From positions 95,577,086-95,641,085 of the forward strand of contig CM050650.1 in the NCBI GenBank assembly GCA_027574665.1: DNA of 64,000 bases, read 5' to 3'. The notes below the pieces were generated by a model. That model ran no database searches and was not told the origin of the DNA. It was given only the letters and a program-made list of their open reading frames with translations. Origin of the DNA: Rhynochetos jubatus. Taxonomy: Eukaryota > Chordata > Aves > Eurypygiformes > Rhynochetidae. Within the stretch, counting starts at the first letter, position 1. Each line of letters opens with the position of its first letter. Both the position numbers and the translations under genes were made by a program. This document shows, in pieces, positions 48,689-59,458 of this stretch.

Positions 48689-49558
48689 TGTATCGGTTTT
48701 CTGTGGTTGGAGGTTTTGGTAGTGGGGGAAAGGCCACTGGGGTGGCTCTTGTGAGAAGCTCTGTGAATTAACATATTTAAGAGGGGAAAACACAAAAAAA
48801 GAAGTAGCAGCAGAAGAGGAAATAGAGTGGAGAGTCAACATCGAGAGAGGAATGAGACATGAGAGAGACAACCAGGCAGCCAACCAGGTTAATGCAGAAA
48901 GGTGGGGAGGAGGTGACCAGAGCAGAGGATCCCCTGCAGCCATGGAGGACCACAGGGGAGCCAAGACTGTCTGTAGCCCGGGGATGACCCCATGTCAGAG
49001 GAGGCAGCTGTGCCTGAAGGACCCATGTTGGAGCAGGCTGCTCCTGAAGGATAGCATGCCCACAGAAGGGATCCATGCTGGAGCAGTTAGAGAAGAAAAC
49101 TGCAGCCCATGGGAAGGACTGATGTCAGAGAAGTTCATGGAAGACTCTCTCCTGTGAGAGGGACCCCATGAAGCAGTAGAGGAAGAGCGTGAGGTATTCT
49201 CCCCCACTGAGGAGGAAGGAGTGGCAGACACAATGTGTGGTGAACTGACTAGGAAACCCCCATCCCTCCACCTCCTTGTGCTGCTAGAGAGGAGGAGGTA
49301 GCCTGGAAAGAAGGAGAGGTGGGGGGAAGGATTTTAAGATCTGTTTTGTTTTGTCTCTCATAATTCTATTCTGATTTGATTAATAACTGATTAAATTGAT
49401 TTTTCTTTCTCAGGTTGTCTGTTTTGCCCATGACCATAATGGGTGAGTGATCCCTCCCTGTCCTTGTCTCAGTCCATTTCTACTCCACATCCCACTGGGT
49501 GGGGTGGTGAGATAACAGCCTTGTCATCTTTTATTGCTGGCTGGGATAAACCATGAAA
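48689..49558 (+). mobile_element. Solo LTR, family A copy 2 (A2)
   Basis: It starts TGTATCGGTTTTCTGTGG and carries the family block 'ggttttggtagtgggg', the TATA-like 'aacatatttaag' (about 48772-48783), repeated 'cctgaagga...catgctggagcag' modules, and the 'tgttttgcccatgaccataat' segment near the 3' end. Its last 80 bp ('gctggctgggataaaccatga') resemble the ERVL-type LTRs here more than copies A1 and A3, so it may be a recombinant subfamily. No target duplication was found. Overlapping open frames of 60-100 codons arise from its low-stop purine-rich modules and are not genes. Confidence 0.8.
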
Positions 49559-49591
49559 GGCAGTTATTGTTAATATATCAGTATATAATTT

Positions 49592-50264
49592 GAGTGGGAA
49601 GAGAGCCTAAGGGGGCTGCACAAGAATTTGGGAGGGGAGGCAATTGGTACAGCTGACGTTCCACATGACATTCAGCACAGTAATAAAAGCTGTGAGGAAT
49701 AAGGGCATGAAATGGCAGCACAAGAAGTAATGGTTTTAAATTAAAAGAGGGGAGATTTAGATTAGATATCAGAAAGAAATTCTTCACCGAGAGTGAAGAA
49801 CAGCAACAAGTTGCCCAGAGAAGTTCGTGATGCCCCACCCCTGGGAGTGTTCAAGACCAGGCTGAATGAGTCTTAGATCAACCTGGTCTAGTGGAAGTTG
49901 TCCCTGCCCATGGCAGGGGGGTTGGAACTAGGTGATCGTTAAGGTCCCTTCCAACCCAAACCATTCTATGATTCTAAGAATGAGGAAGGGGGGTTGTTCA
50001 GTATTATGGCATTCATCTGTCCAAGTAACCATTACACATTATGGAGCCCTGCTTTCCTGGAGATGGCTGAACACTTGCCTGCCAATTGGAAGTGGTGTAA
50101 AAATCCACTGTTTTGTTTTGTTTGCATGAGGGGTTTTTGATTTACCTATTAAACTGTTTTTATCACAACCCATGACTTTTCTCACTTCTTACTTCCCAAT
50201 TCTCTCCCCCAGTTCTGCTGTAGGGGAAAAGAACGAGTGGCTGTGTGGGCCTTAAACCATGACA
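49592..50264 (+). mobile_element. 5'-truncated ERVL-type LTR interrupted by a CR1
   Basis: The left part has 'ggctgcacaagaatttgggagggg' and 'acagctgac'. After the CR1 it resumes with 'ggcattcatctgtccaagtaacc', 'gagccctgctttcctggagatggctgaacac', 'cctattaaactg', and ends 'ttaaaccatgaca'. This is the same type as the 28-kb LTR in the opposite orientation. The first part of U3 is missing, with the break only about 30 bp from the end of LTR A2. Confidence 0.8.
49700..49980 (+). mobile_element. CR1 3' end inserted inside an LTR
   Basis: It starts 'caagaagtaatggttttaaa' after a few transition bases. It covers the last ORF2 codons and 3' UTR ('gagatttagattagatatcag', 'gttgcccagagaagttcgtg') and ends 'ccattctatgattctaag'. 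TGAGGAA occurs just before (49693-49699) and just after (49981-49987). CR1 rarely makes clear target duplications, so this 7-bp repeat is notable. It dates the CR1 as younger than the surrounding LTR. Confidence 0.9.
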
Positions 50265-50639
50265 AACAGAAATGAGGATCAGTAGGGTATGTTTTTCGAA
50301 AATTGTTTTTTTACACCCCTCATTCTTCATTGAAGATAGTGATACCTCCTGCTTGAAACTTTCTATTATTCTGCTGCTGACAACCTTTAACCAAGTATTG
50401 CAGTTTCACATAAGAGCTCTTTGATGAATTACACAAGATGTCTTCCTTTCATAAAACAATTTCTATGCCTGGAACTTTAAGCTATGGAATCTTGCCGTTA
50501 GATTTTCTAACCAGAGCTGGTGCTATGGTTATAATCCTAAGTATTTGTACTCAGCATCCCAAACAGGGCTGCGAGAATCATGCTTTAGTGAAACAGTCCA
50601 CAGCAGCGTGTGAATAAGACAATAACTGTTGGTATTTGC
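50265..50639. other. Unassigned DNA between LTR and CR1 5' UTR
   Basis: About 375 bp of AT-rich sequence with no named repeat. The exact start of the CR1 5' UTR downstream is uncertain by up to 100 bp. Confidence 0.5.
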
Positions 50640-50760
50640 TCCAGAGGAGGAGCAAGGCAGCCTGCATGGTACCAGCAGATCCTGCAAGAGCAGCTGACAT
50701 CACTCAGAGGTGCTGCCGGGAGCAACTGAGGGGGATTTAAACCCCTCCCAGGGAGCATGA

Positions 50761-51917
50761 GTGACCCAGGGCACGGAGAACGGAGTAGGCAAACAGGATG
50801 TGGTACATCAGTCAGCGCATGGTGTGGCAGTTCACACAGGCAGGGAGATCTGGCAGGCCCCAGCCATGGTGACCACTCAGAGGAAAGCCACTGCTAGGAG
50901 GAATGCAGCGACCCAGACAGTGTTCCTGCTCACAGATGCAGCTGTCCAGGTCTCCAGCTGCAGAGAGTGCCTGAGTCTGTCCCTCGTACCTGAGGGCAAC
51001 TGATACGGCCTCTGCCTGAGGTGTGAACACGTTGATGATCAGCTCAGCATGGTGACCAAGCTGAAGAAGGAAATGAGGAGTCTGAAGAGTATGAAGGAGT
51101 GTGAGGAGAGAGGTCCTCGCTCCACTAACCTACCACCCCAAAGGAAAAGGCAGGAGATGGAGGGCACACAGCTCGCAGTTGACCCTATATCCTCTTGCCA
51201 TCTGGCAGAGGGAAGGAACTTAATAGAAGGAGAGGAATGGAAATGGGTCCCTGCTCAGTGAAGTAGGCGCATTCCCTCCTGTCCTCCCTCCCCTTCTCAG
51301 TTGCCCTTGCAGAATAGATATGTGGCTCTGGAACTTGAGGACCAGGCAATTGCAGAGGAAGGTCCATCCAGGGAGCTGCATAGGACAACCCTGTCAGCCC
51401 CACACATTACGACTACCTCTGTTTCAACTGATTCCTTTCTGATGGGAAAAGAAGGCCTAATATGCTGCCCAGATCCATCGCACAGGGAAGTCTGCTGCCT
51501 CCCTGGGGCACAGGTTAGGGACATCACCAGGAAAATTCCTGGTCTGGTAAAGCCCTCTGACTATTACCCATTATTGGTAATGCAAGTGGGCAGTGATGAA
51601 CTCAAGGAGAGGAATCCAAAAGCTATCAAAAGAGACTTCAGGGCACTGGGAAGAATGGTTGCAGGATCGGAAGCACAGATAGGGTTCTCTTCCATCCCTT
51701 TAGCAGTAAGCAAAATACTGAGAGAAACAGGAAAACACACCTGATCAACACATGGCTCGGAGACTGGTGTGAATGGTGTATCTTTGGTTTTTTTGAGCAT
51801 GGGAAGGTTTATGTGGCACCAGGCCAGCTGGCGACATATGGTGTTCAGCTGTCTCGGAGAGGAAAAAGGATTCTTACTCACAAATTGGCAGGACTCATCA
51901 ATAGGGCTTTAAACTAG
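50761..51917 (+). pseudogene. CR1 ORF1 remnant (zinc-knuckle-like + esterase domain)
   Basis: ORF1 of avian CR1 encodes a nucleic-acid-binding protein with a cysteine cluster, a coiled coil and an SGNH-type esterase. Visible here are SSCRECLSLS then LCLRCEHVDDQL (paired cysteines), a Lys/Glu-rich heptad segment, then REVCCLPGAQVRDITRK and LLVMQVGSDELKE of the esterase. The C-terminal YGVQLSRRGKRILTHKL block follows, ending at the TAG at 51915. It is broken by in-frame stops at 51001 and 51259 and by a frame change close to 51740. The esterase GDS serine block reads TDS, so the catalytic glycine is lost. Not functional. Confidence 0.88.
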
Positions 51918-52039
51918 GTTGGAAGGGCAGGGGGGCAAAACCAGTAGGGACACCAAGAGATGCCCAGAGCATGAAGTAGAATCACAGGTCACCAGGAGAA
52001 CACCTAGCAAGCAAGACAAGGGAATTCTAGGTGTTTCAG

Positions 52040-53470
52040 TCCACAAGCCAGCTTCATCAGGGGCCCATCTTAAATGCCTCTATGAGAACACATGGAGCAT
52101 GCAAAATAAAGAAGAGGAGTAAGAGGCGTGCGCACGCATGAGTGGCTATGACCTCATTGACATTGTGGAGACACGGTGGGATGGGTCCTATGACTGGAGT
52201 GTCAGAATGGAAGGTTACAAGATCTTTAGGATGGATAGGCAGGGGAGACATGAAGGGGGGTTGCTCTCTATGTCAGTGACCAGCTGGAGTGTGTGAAACT
52301 CCACCTGGGGAGGGATGAGGAGCTGACCGAGAGCTTATGGGTCAGGATTAAAGGGAGGGCAGGAAGAGGGGTTTGCTACAGGCCACCTGGCCAGGTTGCA
52401 TAAGTGGATGAGGGCCTCTACAGGCAGATAGCAACAGCCTCACGTATACAAACCCTGGTCCTCATGGGGGACTTCGACCACCCCGATATCTGTTGGAGGG
52501 ACAACAGGGCAGGGCACAAGCAAGCCAGGAGGTTCCTGGAATGCAGTGATGACAACTTCCTTCTCCAAGTGATAGAGGAGCTGACAAGGAGGAGTGCCAT
52601 GCTGGACCTTGTTCTTACCAACAGGGAGCGGCTGGTAGGGAATGTAAAGCTTAAGGGCAGCCTTGGCTGCAGCGAGCACAAAATGGTGGCATTTGAGATC
52701 CTTATGGAGGCAAGGACAGTGAGCAGCCAGGTCGCTACCCTGGACTTCAGAAGAGGAGACTTTAGCCTCTTCAGGCAACTGATTGGCAAGGTTCTTTGGG
52801 ATGTAGCTCTGGAGAGAAGGCCCCAAGAAAACAGGTGAATATTCAAGGACTTTTTCCACCAAGCTCAGGAGCGATGCATCCCAATGAAGAAGAAGTTGGG
52901 TCAAAATGTCAGGAGGCCTGCGTGGATGAATAAGCAGCTCATGGACAAATGCAGGCACAAAACAAGGAAGCCTATGGTGGGTGGAAGCAGGGACAAGTAT
53001 CCTGGGAGGACTACAGGGAAGTAGTCAGAGAGGTCAGAGGTCAGGTTGGGAAAGCCAAAGCCCTGACACAATTAAACCTGGCCAAGGATATCAAGGCCGA
53101 CAAGAAGGGCTTCTATAGGTACATAGGAGATAAACAGAAGCCCAGTGAAAATGTGGGCCCTTTGCAGAAGGAACCGGGAGAGCTAGCTTCCCAGGATATG
53201 GAGAAGGCTGAGATACTCAATGTTTTTTTGCCTCGGTCTTCACATGCAAGGTCACAAGCCGTACCTTCAGAGTCATGGAAGGCAAGATCAGGGACTGGGA
53301 GGATGGAGAGCCATCCATGGTTAACGAGGATCAGGTTCGAGAACATCTGAGGAACCTGTAGATGCACAAGTCCAGGGGATCTGATGAAATACATCCGTGG
53401 GTCCTGGAGGAACTAGTGGATGGGGCTGCGAAACCTCTATCCATCATATTCCAGAAGTCGTGACAGTAGC
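52040..53470 (+). pseudogene. CR1 ORF2 remnant: AP-like endonuclease and linker
   Basis: The translation begins LKCLYENTWSMQNKEEE, the N-terminal block of an apurinic-type endonuclease, and continues YDLIDIVETRWD (catalytic Glu region). The longest open part is 52404-52838, with MGDFDHPDICW (normally GDFN, so the key Asn is Asp here) and LGCSEHKMVAFEI (normally S-D-H, here S-E-H). The linker [15 protein letters not shown] and [12 protein letters not shown] lies in a different frame (52949-53350). In intact CR1 this enzyme nicks target DNA to prime reverse transcription. At least two frame changes, several stops and altered catalytic residues show it is dead. Confidence 0.9.
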
Positions 53471-53730
53471 AACGTAGATGGGATAAGTCTATGTCCAGTA
53501 CCTTGCATCTCATCCCCATGTATTCTAACACTGTCTTGCTTAAAAGGACTCTGATGATGTTTCTTCAGAAAAGGTAGGACACAAATACACAATTCTGACT
53601 ACTACAGTGCAAGTTCTCAAGAACTCACATATACCTGAAGGGCACATTTTGGTTTGCTTAAGCAGAAGGGTTTAGTGCCATTTGAGATGTACTAATGAAC
53701 CTAAAAGATGCACAGGGAACTAGCAGATAT
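53471..53730. other. Spacer between opposed CR1 halves
   Basis: About 260 bp of non-CR1, non-LTR sequence. If the two CR1 halves are one inverted element, this would be its original 3' flank, now inverted. Confidence 0.5.
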
Positions 53731-54672
53731 CACAGAATCATAGAACAGATTTGGTTGGAAGGGACTTTAATTCTGGTGGAGCCCCTTCTGTAAAGAGCAG
53801 TGACATCTCCAACTGGATCAGATTGCTCAGAGCCCCATTCAGCCTGACCTTAAATACATTCAGAATGAGGCATCTACCACCTCTCTGGTCAACCTGTTCC
53901 GGTGTTTCACCACCCTTGTTAAAAAATGTATTCTCTATATCCAGACTAAATGTACCCTCCTTTAACTTAAAAACATTACCCATTGTCCTATCACAACAGG
54001 ACCAACTAAAAGGTTTGTCCTCATTTTTCTTATAAACTGCCTCTAAGTACTGAAAGGCCACAATAAGTTCTGGCAGGAGCCTTCTCTTCTTCAGGCTGAA
54101 CAAGACCAAATCTCTCAACCTGTCTTTACAGGAGACTTGTTTCATATGTCTGATCATTTTTGTGTCCCTCTTCTGGACTTGCTCCAACAAGTCCATGTTT
54201 TTCCTGTACTGGGAACTCCAGATCTGGACACGGCACTCGAGGTGGGGTCTCACAAGAGTGGAGTAGAGGGGGAGAATCACCTCCCATGACCTGCTGGCCA
54301 CGCTTCTCTGGATACAGTCCAGGATACAGCTGGCTTTCTGGGCTGCCAGAGCACACTGCCAGCTCATGTCCAGCTTTTCATCCACCAGTACCCCCAAGAC
54401 CTTCTCCACACGTTTTCCCAAACCCTTCATACTCTAGCCTGTATTGGTAGCAGGGGTTGCCCTGACCCATGTACAGCAGCCTGCATTTGGCCTTTTTGAC
54501 CCCATGATGTTCACACAACACCATTTTTTGAGCTTGTCCAGGTTCCTCTGGATGGGATTCCATCCCTCAGGCTTACCAACTGCACCACTCAACTTGGTGT
54601 TAAAAAACTTGCTGAGGGTGCACTCAATCCCACTGTCTGTGTTATAGATGAAGACATCAGTATGATGCAAGA
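53731..54672 (-). mobile_element. CR1 LINE 3' part (RT C-terminus and 3' UTR), reverse strand
   Basis: In reverse it runs from the RT block FIYNTDSGIECTLSKF, through [39 protein letters not shown] and [18 protein letters not shown], to the 3' UTR and terminal repeat (atcatagaac at its genomic left edge). The frame from 54670 down to 53738 is interrupted only by one stop at 54434-54436. The FADD catalytic block is missing (reads KFFNTKL), through a small in-frame deletion. The C-terminal region binds and unwinds the 3' end for reverse transcription in intact elements. Inactive here. Confidence 0.93.
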
Positions 54673-56715
54673 CCTAAAAGAAACCTTTTCCTTTCTGGAG
54701 TTGCAGAAAGCATACTCCAGGAACAGTAGTATGCTGCTTCCAGACAACTATGAAGTTCTAATAACTGTGATTCTAGCTTAGGTTTTGAGTATTTGCCCAT
54801 TATTGAATTAATTTGTACAGATTAAAAACACCACTAAATTTAGATAATGAGGTTTTGAGGGTATACAGGATGAATTAAGAGTAATACCATCAGGTATTTA
54901 CAGAATGTGTATATGTATACAGACAGGTGGTGTATAAGTCTGAGGTGATACTGATTCTCATGCTAGTCGTAGGCATCTCATAAAACTATATATATAATTG
55001 AGCTTCCTAGGCAGAAATTGTAGGGTGAGACTGTAGGACACAAGGAAATCTCCCCATTAATTGTAACAAAGTAGTTTAGTAGGAAACTTTCCACATTCAT
55101 GGAAAGAACTGATTGATCTTTACTATTTAAATGTTGGTACTTAATTCAAAGATCTCCTCCATGTCAAGAATACCATTAGCATTCTAATGTAACTGTGTTC
55201 CATCCCTGGAAACCATATGCACCCAGGAAAAATCAACATGAATATATTATCAACTATTTATGCCAAATGATATAAATGTAACCGTAAATATTATTAGTCT
55301 GATTTTTTAAAATGTTTTGTTATTCACATTGCGCAAATAAAACTCATAACATATCTGACACACTGAAAACACATTTGAACAGCTTTTTTAAGTTGAAAAT
55401 CATTAAACCTGTGTCTGTGTGGCGTGTGGATATAGTTCTAATAAGACTTATGTGAAGATAAAAAAGCAATCTCTTAGAAAAGGAATAAGTACATTTTAAT
55501 TAGCGTGAATGTAAGAATAACAGATCAAACTTATTGTGTCATGTCTTTTATACAGAAACTATTGAGGTCTTAAAAAAGTTTCAGTTAATTAAGTTAATCA
55601 AGTCAGTGCTTGAACAGATGTAGGAGGTATTAGCATGGACAGAAAAGAAAAATGAGAGAATGACCTGCTATATCTGTCTGTACAAGGAGGTTTCAGATAA
55701 ACGCATACAATTCACCAATGCCTTAATTGTTCTAATGGTACACCACTCAATTCTGTGGCTAAAAAAAGGGTAAAAAAAAAAAGAAAAAAGTTTAATGAGC
55801 TGTTCCAGCAGTACGAGTAATTGCTTTCATTCTCATTAAAACTAGTACATGTTAAGTTCTGCTGGATACAGAAGACCAAGGACTGTACTGTATCAGCTGT
55901 AAATGCATAGTTAAAGAGGAACTGCAGCTGAAGCTTTTCTTACATCATTGATAGTGTTAGGGCTTTTATTTTATTTCTGGGAAAAAGAGGCTATCATTAT
56001 GGAATTTTTAGAAAAAAAGAAATCTTAATTAACTAACGTCTGTAGTGGGCTGTATTCTTCTTGTGTTACTTCTTCTAAGTAAAATTAGACTAGAATAAAT
56101 TTATTTATTAAAAGAAAGTCATAGTCTGATTTTCAACTTAGTACTGGATTTACATATTTTTCACAGGCTTTCTATCCCTGTTAAATGTTGTAACTCATTT
56201 CTCAGCTCTTTAACCCCTGTGATTTGGAATGAATAGAGGATATTATTAAAAACTTAGTTTTATTTGATAGTAAGTGTATGATTATGGTAATTTAACACTT
56301 TCTGACAGATAGGTTGAAATGGGATTTTAAAACAATTTGTTACCCTTCTTTGCTTGAAAACTGAAAATAGCATACAGGAGTAGTCGGTCTTAGCACATAG
56401 GATCAGTCTCTGACCTGTCAGCACTGGGGTGAGCTGACACCATATGGGAGTACACAACTGGAATTTAACACTAATTTTAAAAACTGAAGAAATACCTGTA
56501 AATATAGGTTGAAATAAATTTTAAAATTGTAGTGTAGTACCGTTTGGAATAATTACTTCCATAGAGACAGGGACAGTGAAAAGCAGCATGACAGCTTTCT
56601 CTGAAAAAAGATTGGGAGCATTTGTGGTCTTCCATCACTAAAATGATCCTGTCATGAAGCAGTGAAATGGTCAACATATGATTACCACATCTGTGGTATA
56701 ATTCTCCTATTTTAA
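54673..56715. other. Unique AT-rich DNA, no gene seen
   Basis: About 2 kb, with no repeat or gene recognised; a short A-rich patch lies at 55761-55790. Confidence 0.55.
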
Positions 56716-57935
56716 AATCATAGAATCATAGCATCTTTTAGGTTCGAAAAGACCTTTAAGATCATAGAGTCAAAACATTAACCTAACACTGCTAATACCA
56801 CCACCAAACGATGTCCCTAAGCACCTCATCCATCTCTCAAATATCTCCAGGGATGGTTACTCAACCACTTCCCTGGGCAGCCTGTTCCAGTGCCTGACAA
56901 CCCTTTCAGTGAAGAAATTTTTCCTAATATCCAAACTAAACCTTCCTTGGACTAACTTGAGGCCATTTCCTCTTGCCCAGTCTCTTGTCACTTGGGAGAA
57001 GTGACTTGGGAGTCCCTTTGCAACCTCCTTTCAGGTAGTTGTAGAGAGTGATAAGGTCTCCTCTGAGTCTCCCCTTCTCCAGGCTAAAAAACCCCATTTC
57101 CCTCAGCTGCTCCTCACAGGACTTGTGGTCTAGAACCTCCACCAGCTTCATTGCCTGCTTCTGGACATGTTCCAGCATCTCTATGTCTTGAACTAAGGAA
57201 CCCAAAACTGAACACAGGCTTCAAAGATGTAGCCTCACCAGTGCTGAGTACAGGTGTACAGTCACTTCCCTAGGCCTGCTGGCCCCACTATTCCTGATAC
57301 AGGCCAGGATGCCTTTGGCTTTCTTGGTCACCTGGGCACACTGTTGGCTCATATTCAGCTGGCTGTCAACCAACACCCCCAGGTCATTTTGTGACTGAAA
57401 GCTTTCCAGCCACTCATCCCCAAACCTTTAGCACTGCCTGGGGTTGTTGTGACCCAAGTGTGGACCTGGCATTTGGCCTTGTTGAACCTCACACAGTTGG
57501 CCTCAGCCCATTGATCCAGCCTGTCCAGATCCCTCTGTAGAATCTTCCATTCCTCAGGCAGATCAACACTCCCATCTAACTTGGTGTTGTCTACAAACTT
57601 ACTGATGGTGCACTCGATCCCCTCGGCCAGGTCATTGATGAAGATATTAAACAGAACTGGCCCTACTGTTGAGCCCTGGGGAACACCACTTGTGACTGGC
57701 TGCCAACTGGATTTAACTCCATTCACCACAACTCTGGGCCTGGCCACCCAGGCAGTTTTCTATCCAATGAAGAATACACTGACCCAAGGCATGAGCATCC
57801 AGGTTGTCCAGGAGAATGCTGCGGGAAACCGTGTCAAAGGCTTTACTAAAGTCTAGGTAGCAACATTCATAGCCTTCCCCTCATCCACTAAGATGATCGC
57901 CTTGTCATAGAAGGACATTTTAGCAGTGGCATGAT
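56716..57935 (-). mobile_element. CR1 LINE, 1.2 kb, RT fingers/palm to 3' end
   Basis: It belongs to a different CR1 subfamily from the neighbour: its 3' end (left edge) has 'aggttcgaaaagacctttaagatcatagagtc' and 'cctaacactgctaataccacca'. In reverse it encodes the RT palm: [23 protein letters not shown] (57696 downward), then [11 protein letters not shown], where the catalytic FADD is FVDN. The block [24 protein letters not shown] follows, then, after frame breaks, [27 protein letters not shown]. The 5' break lies near the RT start. Stops and frameshifts make it inactive. Confidence 0.95.
57355..57747 (-). pseudogene. CR1 reverse transcriptase palm remnant (130 codons)
   Basis: The longest intact reading frame in the 1.2-kb CR1. 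GVPQGS (motif 4) sits at residues 21-26 and the catalytic motif, FVDN in place of FADD, at residues 51-54. Loss of the second aspartate removes metal binding, so polymerase activity is abolished even in this fragment. The frame ends in a shifted, meaningless tail. Confidence 0.9.
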
Positions 57936-58180
57936 ATCATCCATGCTACCAAGTCCACTTTTCTACATTGGATATGGGACCAACTTGAGAAATTGAGAAA
58001 AATGAATGTTTGAGAACTAAATCTCATAACATACAGGTATTTGACTGAAATGATTGTAGGATTTTAGTCTAAAGACCTTCAGAGTGAAAACAGATGATAA
58101 TCTTCATGAAATGACTAGTACAAATAGAAGGATAATTTGTAGATCATGTCTATCATATAGAGGAGAAGTGCTGAAAATTA
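57936..58180. other. Unassigned DNA between CR1 copies
   Basis: About 245 bp, AT-rich, no gene or named repeat. Confidence 0.5.
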
Positions 58181-58405
58181 ATTTAAGCTAGAAGGTTTCC
58201 AGTTAGACACTGAGAAAAAATTTACAAGAGTAAAGTTAATGAAGCACTGGCATAGACTGCCTGAGGAATGATTGTGGAATCCACTGGGGGGGGAGGGGGT
58301 GGGGGGTGGGGCGCGTCTTTAAAAACATATTAAACAAACATCAGTCAGGAATTATTCCTACTTAGGTCACAGGAATAAAACATAGAACTATCAAGGTCCT
58401 TTTTA
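58181..58405 (+). mobile_element. Ancient CR1 3' region with a G-run
   Basis: 'gcactggcatagactgcctgaggaatgattgtggaatcc', then 'aaacatattaaacaaacatcagtcaggaattattcctacttag' and 'gaactatcaaggtcctttt' follow the 3' end of old amniote CR1 copies. The standard 'ggagg(t)tttaa' segment has been replaced or expanded into a G-rich run (58286-58311). Many substitutions and no open frame. Confidence 0.7.
58286..58311 (+). repeat. G-quadruplex-like G run
   Basis: Four G tracts of 8, 5, 6 and 4 separated by single A or T bases meet the usual G-quadruplex pattern on the + strand. It is isolated in AT-rich DNA and lies inside the old CR1. Structure formation is inference. Confidence 0.85.
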
Positions 58406-59151
58406 CATACACATTTTTATAAGAAATTAGCATGAATACTTGATTAAAATTACCTGATTGACCTCAAGAGGGGAATTTGCAAAATTAAGGAAAATAAGTA
58501 AGAAACAGATGGGAAATATGATTCTCCTTAGAGGTGGAATTAGAATCTGTGGTTTTATAAGTTTAATTTGAGGAATAAACTTTTGCTGTGATTCAATGAA
58601 TTTGTAAGTGTGAATTCTTGTACTTTTTATGTTCGTTGTTCTAATTCTGTATTTTGGGATGATATATTTTTAAATCACAGGACATTAAGACATTTTTTTT
58701 TCATCTTGTATCTGCTATGCATTCATTGTAATTTCTAACTGAAATGACCTCAGTTGAGTTTCCATTGTATTAACTCACCGATATTGTGAAAATACTAAAA
58801 TGTGATTTTAACTTGCAGTCTGTCCTTGGAGTGAAACAGCTGCATATAGTTGAATATACCATCTCATCAACACAACAGAATTAAGTGATACAGGTTTAGT
58901 GATACAAAGTGACCAAGACTGAACCTTCTGGAGTGTTCTAGTTATTTTTATCACTGACTTAGTGCTGGCGTCATCCACCTTTCAAAAATAACATGGACGA
59001 CAACAACTGCAGTGTTGTGGGTGTAGTGTGTGCAGGTTCAACGTACAAAACTGTCTGGAGGGTGTGTGCTCCAAACTGGTTGCCTGAAACTGAAAAAGCA
59101 CCCTGATCACCACAGGTGATCATGTTTAAAATGAAATTTGCCATCAGCTTT
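58406..59151. other. Unassigned DNA, no gene seen
   Basis: AT-rich to about 58960, then GC-richer ('gtgtagtgtgtgcagg...') up to the LTR. No named repeat. Confidence 0.5.
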
Positions 59152-59402
59152 TGTGTTGGTGGTCTGTGTTCAGGTGTTGGCAGCGGGGGCTGCAGAGTGG
59201 CATCTGTGGGGAGAGTCCAGGGCTGGCCCATGATGGACACAGCTGGTTCCAGTCAGCTCCCACCAACCAATCACAGGACATGGCTGAGCCCCACAGCCAA
59301 AGTGGTGGCACCTTAAGGAAAACATATTTAAGAAAGCACAGAAAATGTCAAAGAGCAGAGAGGAGTGGGGTTGGGGAGGAGGTGGGGTGTGGAAAATAAC
59401 TG

Positions 59403-59458
<56 letters not shown>

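Larger units (their letters stand above)
50640..53470 (+). mobile_element. CR1 LINE, 5' UTR through ORF2 endonuclease, 3'-truncated
   Basis: A 2.8-kb CR1 that keeps its rare 5' half. The 5' UTR contains 'gggggatttaaacccctcccagggagcatgagtgaccc'; ORF1 and the endonuclease part of ORF2 follow (listed separately). The last recognisable coding reads KSRGSDEIHPWVLEELV and AAKPLSIIFQKS, the entry to the reverse transcriptase. The rest of the RT and the 3' UTR are missing in this orientation. CR1 copies nearly always lose the 5' side, so a 3' loss needs a later deletion or rearrangement. Stops and frameshifts make it inactive. Confidence 0.92.

Noticed and set aside
48852-49157. 101-codon and overlapping frames within LTR A2
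   Set aside because: They come from repeated purine-rich modules with few stops, as in the other family-A LTRs, and are not conserved as a protein.
50640-54672. Twin-priming as the cause of the opposed CR1 halves
   Set aside because: Twin priming puts the inverted 5' piece upstream of the 3' piece on the element's strand. Here the 5' piece lies beyond the 3' terminus, so a later inversion or two separate insertions fit better.
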